From Planctomicrobium piriforme (GTDB lineage Bacteria > Planctomycetota > Planctomycetia > Pirellulales > UBA1268), in the NCBI GenBank assembly GCA_945871035.1, contig CAMBUD010000002.1, positions 40,529-104,528 on the forward strand: DNA of 64,000 bases, in the 5' to 3' direction. The position numbers and the translations under genes were made by a program. Positions within the stretch are counted from its first letter, which is position 1. Every line of letters starts with the position of its first letter. This document shows positions 55,748 through 63,991 of this stretch, one piece after another. The notes below the pieces were generated by a model that was not told where the DNA came from, did not search any database, and saw nothing but the letters and a program-made list of their open reading frames with translations.

Positions 55748-56323
55748 ATGTTCGATACCATCGAGCGACTGAAATCAGAGTGGACCGACAAATGTGTCGT
55801 CGTGCATTCGCCCGCACCGGAATTGGCCCGCTTTGCCCGCGCAACCGGACTCGTCAAAACCGTCAACATGAATGGTCGCTGCTTGGTGGAATTCGATCAG
55901 TACAACAACACCGGTTGGTATGACATCGATCCATCGCATTTAAAGGTCGTGCCAAAACCGGCTGAGCGGAAAGGTGAGTCTCCTGCCAAAGAAGCCGCCA
56001 AGCCCAGCCCTGCAGCCGCCACAAAACCGATCGCCAAGCCAGCCGTTAAGCCTGTTGCCGCAGGTGTCAAGCGACCGTCGACGGCCGATATTCTGGCAGC
56101 AGCCCGCGCCAAGCAAGCTGCTGCCGCCCCGGCCGTGGCCCATCCGACTCTGGAGGATCCGGCCGAGGTATCGGAGACAAAACCGTTAGCCGAACCATTT
56201 GTCACGACGCCTGAACGGGTCGTTTCGGCAGAGAAGACCCCGCCCAAGAAAATACTCGGCTCGTTGCCGAAAACGATGGCTGAAAAAATTGCTTGGTGTC
56301 GCCTCAACGATGCTGCCACCTGA
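55748..56323 (+). CDS. Hypothetical protein with SH3-like head and Ala/Pro/Lys-rich tail
   Basis: 191 residues. The first 70 (MFDTIERLKSEWTDKCVVV, then GLVKTVNMNGRCLVEFDQYN and WYDIDPSHLKVV) form a compact beta-rich domain. The rest is low complexity, Ala/Pro/Lys-rich, ending MAEKIAWCRLNDAAT. AGGA before ATG 55748 supports the start. The head recalls small SH3-like domains but no certain match. Upstream of the Coa1-like lipoprotein gene by 46 bp, likely in one transcript. Confidence 0.72.
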   Translation: MFDTIERLKSEWTDKCVVVHSPAPELARFARATGLVKTVNMNGRCLVEFDQYNNTGWYDIDPSHLKVVPKPAERKGESPAKEAAKPSPAAATKPIAKPAVKPVAAGVKRPSTADILAAARAKQAAAAPAVAHPTLEDPAEVSETKPLAEPFVTTPERVVSAEKTPPKKILGSLPKTMAEKIAWCRLNDAAT

Positions 56324-56369
56324 TTTCCAGCACGCTACAAAATGGCTTGCGCTTAACGGAGAACCAATC

Positions 56370-56852
56370 ATGCGTCGATTGAAAACGCGACTGTGTATCT
56401 GCTACGGAATCTTTACCGTGCTGCTTTGCATGGCAGCAGTCTCCGGTTGCCACCGGCTGTCGCAGCATCCGCTGGTGGTTGTTGCTGTTGAGGAAGTTAC
56501 CAACAATGCCCGAGTCATTGCCGTCATCGGTAAACCGATTGCGTGCAGTTCAGCAATAACCGGTCGACCCAATGAAACCGACGGCATCGCAGCGTTGCAG
56601 TTTCAAGCAACAGGCACAAAGGGAAGTGGCCTGGTAGTTATTGAGGGGAAAAAACTCGGCACCGACTGGGGCATAACACTGCTGGAATTTCGGCCAGCCG
56701 ACAATGCCGAACGTCTCTCACTCACGACTGACTTCGAGAATCATACCGGAATTGACACGCCAAAATTTGATCCCGCTGCCACATCCAATGCACCCTCACA
56801 ACCAATAGCACCCCCCAGCGACATTGAGATCACCCTGCCCACTGGACTCTAA
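56370..56852 (+). CDS. Coa1-like lipoprotein (cytochrome oxidase assembly factor 1 domain)
   Basis: 160 residues. A lipobox ends the signal (LLCMAAVSGCHRL), so Cys is probably lipidated. The body matches Coa1: EEVTNNARVIAVIGKPIACS, then DGIAALQFQATGTKGSGLVV and KKLGTDWGITLLEFRPAD. Coa1 is a mitochondrial cytochrome-oxidase assembly factor; bacterial homologues exist, often in planctomycetes, with unknown roles. GGAGA eight bases before ATG 56370 fixes the start. No terminal oxidase gene is nearby. Confidence 0.82.
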   Translation: MRRLKTRLCICYGIFTVLLCMAAVSGCHRLSQHPLVVVAVEEVTNNARVIAVIGKPIACSSAITGRPNETDGIAALQFQATGTKGSGLVVIEGKKLGTDWGITLLEFRPADNAERLSLTTDFENHTGIDTPKFDPAATSNAPSQPIAPPSDIEITLPTGL

Positions 56853-56933
56853 GCAATCTTTCTCCAGTGCGCAAACCCTGAGCAGTCCAAAATAGAAAAG
56901 CAGTATCGCAAACCCGGACGCTATGCTCGTTTA

Positions 56934-56967
56934 GCCACGTCATGCGGTCGGCCACGTAATGCGGTCG
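56934..56967. repeat. 17-bp tandem duplication
   Basis: gccacgtcatgcggtcg then gccacgtaatgcggtcg (16 of 17 identical), inside the possible Rossmann remnant. Confidence 0.85.
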
Positions 56968-57016
56968 GTCGCGGCGTTGGTCCACGCCTGTCACTCGACA
57001 GCCATTGGCTGCCAGC

Positions 57017-57038
57017 TTGGTGGCCAATTGGTGGCCAA
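57017..57038. repeat. 11-bp perfect tandem duplication
   Basis: Two copies of ttggtggccaa, inside the same remnant. Confidence 0.85.
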
Positions 57039-57290
57039 GGCCGCCCCGAACGTTCCCATACGTACTCACCAGCCGTCATAAACGTGCTGAATTTAGGGAC
57101 AAAATAAGCTCTGGCAATGGTAATTCGCAGCGATTGCCTAGCAATCGGACTACAAAAACGGGCTTTCTCGACGTAATTTCCCCAAAAAAAGAAATTGTTT
57201 GACTCATGTGAGGAGACGTTCATAATACAGATGTTCAAAGTGCCTTCCCCAACGCATCACCTTTTCGTTTTCACAATCCCTGCGGCACCC

Positions 57291-57342
57291 CCGCTTTCCA
57301 TAACCGCTCGCCATACCCGCTTTCCATACCCGCTCGCGACCC
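57291..57342. repeat. 13-bp tandem repeat, 4 imperfect copies in an A-B-A-B order
   Basis: ccgctttccataa, ccgctcgccatac, ccgctttccatac and ccgctcgcgaccc. Alternating variants suggest a 26-bp pair was duplicated after an older 13-bp duplication. Confidence 0.85.
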
Positions 57343-57427
57343 CCGATTGCCATCCCCTTGGTGTCAGTCGGTTGGATAGCGATGGTTTACTCCGTTTGCG
57401 TCTCTGATTCTTATTTTATGTCAACTT

Positions 57428-57469
57428 GGTTTTTGCGACGAGGTTTTTGCGACGAGGTTTTTGTGACGA
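57428..57469. repeat. 14-bp tandem repeat, 3 copies
   Basis: Two copies of ggtttttgcgacga and one of ggtttttgtgacga, upstream of the small gene at 57551. Confidence 0.9.
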
Positions 57470-57550
57470 TCGGGCACTACGAACATTTCTTTTTGTAAAC
57501 AGACCAACTGAAACCGAATTTTTTTCTTTACACAGGAGTTTTTCTGATAG

Positions 57551-57778
57551 ATGGCTCGAATTCGTAACGTATTTGAAATTATTGAACTGTACGGTCATGA
57601 TGAAAATTTTGAGCCCCACACCACGCCCGAATTTGTTTCGACGAGTGCGGCTGCAGGCTCAAGACAAAAATTGGATATTCTTGCCGAACGAATCCAGCGT
57701 GGCATGCCCCTTTGGCATCCCGAAGATTCCACCGAGTCTTCTGCTGCAGCTTTGGTAACAGCGGGTGACGATCGCTGA
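57551..57778 (+). CDS. Small hypothetical protein upstream of smpB (75 aa)
   Basis: 75 residues starting MARIRNVFEIIELYGHDEN and with KLDILAERIQRGMPLWHPED. AGGAG lies about 13 bases before the ATG. It is soluble, with no known motif visible. Its stop is only 7 bp from the convergent smpB stop. The 'KLxxLAxRxxRGxPLxHPxD' run resembles small conserved planctomycete proteins I recall, without a firm match. Confidence 0.6.
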   Translation: MARIRNVFEIIELYGHDENFEPHTTPEFVSTSAAAGSRQKLDILAERIQRGMPLWHPEDSTESSAAALVTAGDDR

Positions 57779-57785
57779 TAGTGAC

Positions 57786-58409
57786 TCAGGCTCTTTCGCG
57801 GCCGTGCGAGCGGCCGCGAAGAGCGGTTTCAATATCTCTTCTGGCCGTATCAGCCTTCAGCTTTTGACGTTTGTCGTGGAGCTTTCGACCGCGGCCAATG
57901 CCCATCAAGACTTTGACTCGTCCGTCCTTGAAATACATTTTCAGCGGCACAAGCGTCAGCCCTTTTTCGTATGCCATGCCGGCAAAGCGGGTAATCTCGC
58001 GCCGGTGGAGAAGTAGTTTTCGCGACCGCTTGGGTACGTGGTTGAGTCGATTGGCCTTCTCGTATTCGGGGATGTCACAGCCGATGAGCCAGACTTGCCC
58101 GTGGTCAACGCGTCCGTAAGCCTCGTCGAGCGACATCCGACCGGCCCGCAGGCTTTTCACCTCGCTTCCCACCAGCGCAATGCCGCATTCGAGTGTGTCG
58201 ATGATCTCAAACTCGTGACGGGCGCTCCTATTATCGGCAATGACTCGCTCAGCCGATTTCTCATCCGGCGCGGTTTTTTTGTTTGTCGGCGTGGCTTTGC
58301 GGCCCGCCGAACTACCAGCGGCAGATTTTGTGGGAGCCGGACGTGTTGGTTTAGGAGGAGACACGGGCTTGATTACTTGTGGCAGGGCAACTGTTTTGTG
58401 GATGGGCAA
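57786..58409 (-). CDS. smpB: SsrA-binding protein SmpB with a long N-terminal extension
   Basis: 207 residues; core SmpB is about 150-160. The core starts near 57 with RVIADNRSARHEFEI, then GIALVGSEVKSLRAGRMSLD and RSRKLLLHRREITRFAG, ending in KRQKLKADTARRDIETALRG. SmpB binds tmRNA and rescues stalled ribosomes. The first about 55 residues are Lys/Pro/Ala/Ser-rich, disordered, from a TTG at 58409 with no ribosome site. No in-frame ATG exists before the core. The end of the gene carries a perfect-looking hairpin (57791-57823). Confidence 0.94.
   Translation of the reverse strand: MPIHKTVALPQVIKPVSPPKPTRPAPTKSAAGSSAGRKATPTNKKTAPDEKSAERVIADNRSARHEFEIIDTLECGIALVGSEVKSLRAGRMSLDEAYGRVDHGQVWLIGCDIPEYEKANRLNHVPKRSRKLLLHRREITRFAGMAYEKGLTLVPLKMYFKDGRVKVLMGIGRGRKLHDKRQKLKADTARRDIETALRGRSHGRERA
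57791..57823. other. Strong hairpin in the 3' end of smpB
   Basis: CTCTT, one bulged T, then CGCGGCCG pairs with CGGCCGCG then AAGAG, about 13 bp with loop tgcgag. It sits within the last codons of smpB and just past the convergent 75-aa gene. No T tract on either side, so it is an unusual terminator or attenuator. Confidence 0.55.
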
Positions 58410-58479
58410 CTGTTTTTCAACAGATTACACTCTCTATCACTGAAGTAGAGATGCTTTTTTTGAGCGAGACGACCCCACG

Positions 58480-59751
58480 ATGATACCGTTAATCCAAACC
58501 CGTCTTTGGTTGGCTAGACACCCTGCCCGGAGCGTTACCTGGACGCTCTGTCTGGGCGGTGCTTTGGTCTCTGGCCTAGATTGGGAAAAACCCTCATCTG
58601 CTGGCGAAACTGCTGCTGCCGCCCATGCCCCTGCCGGTTTCATCGCCGGCACCGAGCGACCCTCTGGCAGCAAGGCGGCGATCCAAGTGGCTGGGGGCTG
58701 GATGGTTCCCTACGCAGAAAAGATTCCCGGAACAGATGTCACGTTTTGGATGGTGCCGGTGCCCGGTGGACAGTTTCAGATGGGAAGTTCTGCGGATGAA
58801 ACCGACCGCACTGCTGACGAGGGGCCAGCCTTTACCGTTCTCGTCGAACCGTTTTGGATCGGCCGTTACGAGGTGACGTGGTCTGAATATAAAATCTATA
58901 TGGCGGCCTGTGATCTTTTTAAGGCGATTGAATCGGCAAAGCTCCGACTCGTGACACCCGAGAACGAGGCCGATGCCGTTACTGCGCCTTCAAATCTCTA
59001 CGATCCCACCACCACGTTCTCCAACGGTGAAGACCCGCGGCAGCCAGCTGTCACTATGACGCAATTTGCGGCACGGCAATACACACAATGGCTCAGTGGC
59101 CTGACGGACCATTTTTACCGATTGCCCCTGGAAAGCGAATGGGAATATGCCTGTCGCGCCGATTCGACAACTCCCTGGCACTCCGGCGCGCATGCAGACT
59201 CGCTCGAATCAGTGGCTTGGTTTGCCGATACAGCCGATGAAACCACGCACACCGTTGGAGAAAAAGAGCCCAACGCTTGGGAAATATATGACATGCACGG
59301 CAATGTTGCCGAATGGGTGCTTGATGAACTCGTTCCCGGTGGCTACTCGCGACAGGCCGGCCTGCCACAGCCGCTCCCCGAGGCCCTCGCTGCAGTCTGG
59401 CCCACGAAGCTTTCACCGCGGATCGTGCGCGGCGGTGCCTTTTACGATGATGCAGCACAGTGCCGCAGCGCAGCCCGACGCGGTTCGGAAGATATTGCTT
59501 GGAAGGATATCGATCCCAATCTGCCTAAGAGTCCGTGGTGGTACACGGAGGAGCCCGCGCTGGGGATTGGCATGCGGATCGTGCGTCCGTTGAATGTGCC
59601 CGACAAGGCGCAGCGCCGCCGCTGGTGGAACGCCGATATTGATAGCATCCGAGCCGATACAAACGGCCGCATTTTGCAGGGCCGCGGGGCACGGGGCATC
59701 GTTGATCCACAGCTGCCGGATGAGGTTAAAAAAGCTGGTCTCGGCGGTTGA
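58480..59751 (+). CDS. Exported formylglycine-generating-enzyme (SUMF1)-like protein
   Basis: 423 residues. A hydrophobic N-terminus (TWTLCLGGALVSGLD) suggests export. From about 88 the FGE-sulfatase domain runs WMVPVPGGQFQMGSSADETD, FWIGRYEVTWSEYKIYMAAC, YRLPLESEWEYACRADSTTP, MHGNVAEWVLDELVPGGYS and RIVRGGAFYDDAAQCRSAAR. True FGE uses two Cys near the C-terminus (about five residues apart); here only one is seen (AAQCRSAARRG), so it is likely a SUMF1 paralogue (C-type-lectin-like binding) and not a sulfatase activator. It leads a probable operon with two PQQ-propeller genes (77 and 44 bp gaps). Confidence 0.88.
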   Translation: MIPLIQTRLWLARHPARSVTWTLCLGGALVSGLDWEKPSSAGETAAAAHAPAGFIAGTERPSGSKAAIQVAGGWMVPYAEKIPGTDVTFWMVPVPGGQFQMGSSADETDRTADEGPAFTVLVEPFWIGRYEVTWSEYKIYMAACDLFKAIESAKLRLVTPENEADAVTAPSNLYDPTTTFSNGEDPRQPAVTMTQFAARQYTQWLSGLTDHFYRLPLESEWEYACRADSTTPWHSGAHADSLESVAWFADTADETTHTVGEKEPNAWEIYDMHGNVAEWVLDELVPGGYSRQAGLPQPLPEALAAVWPTKLSPRIVRGGAFYDDAAQCRSAARRGSEDIAWKDIDPNLPKSPWWYTEEPALGIGMRIVRPLNVPDKAQRRRWWNADIDSIRADTNGRILQGRGARGIVDPQLPDEVKKAGLGG

Positions 59752-59828
59752 TGCACGCCGGGCGGCACAGGCGCTGTGCCAGACTACGTCACACAAAACA
59801 GACCCGCTCTTTCCTGAGGAACGTTTGC

Positions 59829-62294
59829 ATGATTTTTCCTTGTTGTTCTCAGACCACCCTCAAGCCATCCTCTGCCGCAACGACCAGCCTGGCTTTGCCT
59901 GCACGGCTCTGTCTTGTTCTGTCTGTCGTTTTTCTTCTGCCGGCTGTATTGCCCGCCGCAGATTGGCCGGACTGGCGGGGACCACTCCAAAACCGTCACG
60001 CTGACGGCACGTCTTTTGTGGACTCCTTTGATCCCGAGAATGGGGCAAACATCCTCTGGAAAAATGATGCCGCGGGTGGCATCTCCACGCCGGTGATTCT
60101 AGGAGGCCGCCTCTTCACACTTGTACGCCATAAGCCAGGCACTGTTGACGAAGCGGAGAAAGTGCTCTGCCTCGACGCTGTCAGCGGTAAAATACTCTGG
60201 GAAAATATTTTCAATGTCTATCTTTCAGATGTCCCTTCTGAGCGCGTGGGCTGGTCGTCGTTGGTTGCCGATCCTGTCACCAATACGATCTGTGCGCATG
60301 GCGTCTGCGGAGTGTTCACTGCCATTGATGCGGCCACCGGCAAGACAATCTGGAATCGCTCACTACACGAAGAGTTTGGTTTTCTCTCCACCTACGGAGG
60401 TCGCACAAATATTCCGGTTATTTTCGAGGACCTTGTAATTGCCAGTGCTGTTGTCACGGGCTGGGGCGATACGGCGCGTCCGGCACATCGCTTTCTCGGC
60501 ATGGATGTGCGCACAGGAAGCGTGCGCTGGATGAATGGCACAAAAGAACTCCCCGAGGATACGACCTACAGCACTCCGTTTTTGGCTACTCTCGCCGGCC
60601 AAGCTGCTGTCGTCTTTGGTTCGAGCGATGGAAGTGTCTGGAATTTTCAGCCCCGCACCGGTAAGGCTGTCTGGAACTACAAGCTTTCACGCCGAGGGCT
60701 AAACGTAGCGCCACTCATCGACGGTGACACCGTCTATATTTCGCAGGCGGAAGAGAATCTCGACAACACCACGATGGGCTCGGCAACAGCATTTACTGGT
60801 TCAACCGTTCACGATGGTAACGCGGTTGACATCACCTCCACCGCCACGCTCTGGCAAACAAAAGGCGTTATGGATGGCCGGGCAATGCCTGTCATGCTCG
60901 GTAAAAGAATCTACTTTATCGACGACGGGGCTAAGGTGTTTGCCATCGACAAGGCGACCGGCGCGGTGATGGGACGGCCGCAAAAATTGCTCGGCACGAT
61001 TGTGCGTGCTACGCCGCTGGTGGCGAATGGCAGGCTCTATGTTTGTTCGACCAGTGGTTGGCACGTGCTTGAGCCGACCGCCGCTGGGCTAAAGTTTGTC
61101 AATCGGATGCGTCTGGAAGAGGACGACGAGGTGACCGCCTCGCCGATCGCTTGCAACGGGCGAATCTATCTAACCACAGGCGCCCGGCTCTATTGCTTGG
61201 GGGACGAGCAGGCGATTCGCGCTGCCCAGGAGGATGTTGGCCCCACAAGTCCGACGCTGCCGCAACAGGTTTCGCAGGCCACCGCAAAACCAGCCGGTGA
61301 ACCGGCTTGGCTGCAGGTGGTACCAGCCGAGACGCTGACGTCTGCCGAAGAAACGGTCCCCTACACAGTTAGGCTCTTTGATGCGGCCGGACGCTTTGTG
61401 CGGGAGTCTGCGGCCGAATTTTCAACCAGTGATGGATCGGTAACGGCAGGTGGCGTGTACACCGCCCCAGCAAATAAGCATGCTGCAGCCATCGTCACCG
61501 CCAAGGTTGGCTCGCTGACCGGCAAGGCTCGCGTACGTTCCATGCCCTTACTACCGTGGAAGTTTGATTTTGAAGAGATCGTACTGGATCCAAATCCAAA
61601 GGGAGGAGTGCCGCGTGGCGAGCCACCGCTGCCGTGGATTGGCATGCGTTATCGCCACATTGTGCGCGAATTGGATGGCTCCAAATGCTTGGTCAAAGTG
61701 ACAACGATTCCCAAGGGCACTCGCAGCCAGGGTTGGATTGGCCCTGTCACGCTGCATGACTATTGCATCACAGCCGACATGCGGGCGCAGGAAGCCGGTG
61801 TTGGGGCTCCTCAGGATCCGACCGCTGTGATTGGCAGCACGCCAAGCAACGCCACAGATGCCGACGCTTTCAGCAAAGCCTTTGGGAATCCGGCTGCCCT
61901 CGAAAAAGCCCGACTGCCAGACATGGGCTTAATTGCCCAGCGGTATACGCTCGACTTAATGGGGGCTAGCCAACAACTGCAGGTGCGCTCCTGGCCACCG
62001 CAAGTGGCAACCTATTTTTCCAAAACCATTCCATTTTCTTGGGTAGCCGGTCGCTGGTACACCATGAAGTTTGAGGCGCGCACTCTCGGCCATGCCAACA
62101 CGCCAGACAGTTCCGTTGGGCTGCGCGGCAAGGTCTGGCCGCGCGGGCAACCCGAGCCTGCAGAATGGACGATTGAAGCGGTGCACGCTGCTGGCAATCT
62201 GCAGGGCAGCCCAGGCTTCTTTGGCAACTCGAAGGATTCAGAAATTGCTCTCGATAACGTCTCCGTTGAGTCGATCGCTCCGTTGAGTGAGTAA
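59829..62294 (+). CDS. Exported PQQ-like beta-propeller protein with C-terminal beta domain
   Basis: 821 residues. Signal peptide (LALPARLCLVLSVVFLLPA). Propeller blades with W-type PQQ repeats: WPDWRGPLQNRHADGTSFVD, ANILWKNDAAGGISTPVILG, LDAVSGKILWENIF and IDAATGKTIWNRSLHEEF. From about 520 the protein becomes beta-sandwich-like (GVYTAPANKHAAAIVTAKVG; YTMKFEARTLGHANTPDSSV). The protein matches planctomycete 'PQQ-binding-like' exported proteins, which seldom bind PQQ. GAGGAAC before ATG 59829 fixes the start. Second gene of the FGE-PQQ-PQQ operon. Confidence 0.88.
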   Translation: MIFPCCSQTTLKPSSAATTSLALPARLCLVLSVVFLLPAVLPAADWPDWRGPLQNRHADGTSFVDSFDPENGANILWKNDAAGGISTPVILGGRLFTLVRHKPGTVDEAEKVLCLDAVSGKILWENIFNVYLSDVPSERVGWSSLVADPVTNTICAHGVCGVFTAIDAATGKTIWNRSLHEEFGFLSTYGGRTNIPVIFEDLVIASAVVTGWGDTARPAHRFLGMDVRTGSVRWMNGTKELPEDTTYSTPFLATLAGQAAVVFGSSDGSVWNFQPRTGKAVWNYKLSRRGLNVAPLIDGDTVYISQAEENLDNTTMGSATAFTGSTVHDGNAVDITSTATLWQTKGVMDGRAMPVMLGKRIYFIDDGAKVFAIDKATGAVMGRPQKLLGTIVRATPLVANGRLYVCSTSGWHVLEPTAAGLKFVNRMRLEEDDEVTASPIACNGRIYLTTGARLYCLGDEQAIRAAQEDVGPTSPTLPQQVSQATAKPAGEPAWLQVVPAETLTSAEETVPYTVRLFDAAGRFVRESAAEFSTSDGSVTAGGVYTAPANKHAAAIVTAKVGSLTGKARVRSMPLLPWKFDFEEIVLDPNPKGGVPRGEPPLPWIGMRYRHIVRELDGSKCLVKVTTIPKGTRSQGWIGPVTLHDYCITADMRAQEAGVGAPQDPTAVIGSTPSNATDADAFSKAFGNPAALEKARLPDMGLIAQRYTLDLMGASQQLQVRSWPPQVATYFSKTIPFSWVAGRWYTMKFEARTLGHANTPDSSVGLRGKVWPRGQPEPAEWTIEAVHAAGNLQGSPGFFGNSKDSEIALDNVSVESIAPLSE

Positions 62295-62338
62295 AATATT
62301 TGTGCGGGTGTGCTTCATCATTTGTCTAAGGAATCCCT

Positions 62339-63991
62339 ATGAACTCTTTTCGATTCATTTGGTCTGCTCTATGCGTTGCAACGGTCAGCGCTGCGTTGAG
62401 TGTTGCAACTGCGGAAGCCGGTGACTGGAGTCAGTGGGGTGGATCGGCAGCACGCAACAACACGGCAGACACAAAGAACATGCCCACTGAATGGATCACA
62501 GGCGACTTCGATGCAGACACCGGCGTTTGGAAACCAGCGACAAGCAAAAATATCCTTTGGGCCGCACCCCTTGGCAGCCAAAGCTACGGCAATCCTGTGG
62601 TCGCTGGCGGTAAAGCTTTTGTGGGGAGCAATAATGGCAAGGGGTATCTCAAACGGTATCCAGCCGCAATCGATCTCGGCTGTTTGCTAGCGTTTGATGC
62701 GCAGAATGGCTCTTTTCTTTGGCAGGATTCCAGTGAAAAACTTCCCACCGGCAGAGTGCACGATTGGCCGCTGCAGGGGATTTGCTGTGCGCCATTAGTG
62801 GAAGGGGATCGCCTCTGGTACGTCAGCAGCCGGGGCGAGGTGAAGTGCCTCGATACGGAAGGGTTTCACGACGGGGAAAACGACGGGCCGTTTACCACCG
62901 AGAAAGTACCAGCCGCAGACGAGGCCGATAGCGTTTGGGTGTTCGATATGATGAAACAACTCGGCGTGTCTCAGCACAATATGTGCTCTTGCAGCGTCAC
63001 GAGTGCCGGCAATCTCCTCTTTGTGAATACGAGCAATGGTGTTGACGAAGGGCATATCAATCTTCCGAATCCCCAAGCGCCGAGCTTTCTATGCCTTGAT
63101 AAACGGGACGGGCGCCTGCTCTGGGCTGATGGATCGCCGGGGGCAAACGTGCTGCATGGACAATGGTCTAGCCCAGCCTATGCAGAAATCGATGGAGTGC
63201 CCCAGGTGTTTTTTGGCGGTGGTGACGGCTGGCTGTATGCGTTTGACGCCCGTGGAGAGAAAGGCGCGTCGAAAATGCTTTGGCAGTTTGACTGCAATCC
63301 GAAGGAATCAAAATACACACTCGGCGGCAGAGCCGACCGCAATCACATCATCGGCACGCCTGTCGTGCACGAGGGGCTCGTCTACATTGCCGTCGGTGAA
63401 GATCCCGAACACGGCGAGGGGGTTGGGCATTTGTGGTGCATCGATCCCACCAAGCGAGGCGACACGAGCCCCGAACTAGCCGTCAGTCTCAAAGACCCAA
63501 GCACCCCCCTGCCTCACCGACGCAATCAGGCAATCATCAAGGAAAATGGCGAGGTAGCACGCCCCAATCCCAATTCAGCCGCCATCTGGCACTACCCGGG
63601 ATTTGATCTCGATACTAACGGCAAGCTCGACTTCGAGGAAACCATGCATCGCACGTGCGGCACGGTGGCGATCAAGGATGGTCTCTTGTTTGTAGCCGAC
63701 TTCAGCGGTCTCTTTCACTGTCTGGACTTACAATCTGGGAAACCACATTGGACGCACGACATGCTGGCGGCGAGTTGGGGTTCACCTCTGATCGCAGACG
63801 GCAAGGTGTATATCGGTGATGAAGATGGCGATGTTTCCATCTTTGCTCTTTCCAAAGAGAAGAAAATGCTGGCTGAGATCAACATGGGGAACAGCGTTTA
63901 TTCGACCCCAATTGTCGCCGGTGAGACGCTCTACATCGCCAATAAAAGCCACCTCTTTGCAATCCGCCAAGGCGCTGTGCCCGCCCCTTAA
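62339..63991 (+). CDS. Exported PQQ-like beta-propeller protein
   Basis: 550 residues with signal peptide (ALCVATVSAALSVATAEAG). Propeller repeats: SQWGGSAARNNTADTKNMPT, KNILWAAPLGSQSYGNPVVA, LLAFDAQNGSFLWQDSSEKL, FLCLDKRDGRLLWADGSPGA and FHCLDLQSGKPHWTHDMLAA. Cys pairs (GICCAPL, NMCSCSV) may form disulfides or sense redox state. Paralogous to the preceding gene. TAAGGA precedes ATG 62339. Last gene of the window; its stop is 9 bp from the edge. Confidence 0.9.
   Translation: MNSFRFIWSALCVATVSAALSVATAEAGDWSQWGGSAARNNTADTKNMPTEWITGDFDADTGVWKPATSKNILWAAPLGSQSYGNPVVAGGKAFVGSNNGKGYLKRYPAAIDLGCLLAFDAQNGSFLWQDSSEKLPTGRVHDWPLQGICCAPLVEGDRLWYVSSRGEVKCLDTEGFHDGENDGPFTTEKVPAADEADSVWVFDMMKQLGVSQHNMCSCSVTSAGNLLFVNTSNGVDEGHINLPNPQAPSFLCLDKRDGRLLWADGSPGANVLHGQWSSPAYAEIDGVPQVFFGGGDGWLYAFDARGEKGASKMLWQFDCNPKESKYTLGGRADRNHIIGTPVVHEGLVYIAVGEDPEHGEGVGHLWCIDPTKRGDTSPELAVSLKDPSTPLPHRRNQAIIKENGEVARPNPNSAAIWHYPGFDLDTNGKLDFEETMHRTCGTVAIKDGLLFVADFSGLFHCLDLQSGKPHWTHDMLAASWGSPLIADGKVYIGDEDGDVSIFALSKEKKMLAEINMGNSVYSTPIVAGETLYIANKSHLFAIRQGAVPAP

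Larger units (their letters stand above)
56830..57069 (-). pseudogene. Possible remnant of an NAD-binding (Rossmann) protein
   Basis: A 79-residue frame from GTG 57069 begins with RGGLGHQLATKLAANGCRVT, close to the GxxGxxLA...L...G..V...D pattern of an SDR/epimerase N-terminus. It then loses similarity, and 17-bp (56934-56967) and 11-bp (57017-57038) duplications fall inside it. It overlaps the 3' end of the Coa1-like gene by 23 bp. It could also be chance. Confidence 0.3.
56853..57550. other. Intergenic region rich in tandem duplications
   Basis: About 700 bp without a confident gene, between the Coa1-like lipoprotein gene and a small gene upstream of smpB. It contains four of the window's repeat arrays and a possible Rossmann remnant. 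Confidence 0.6.
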
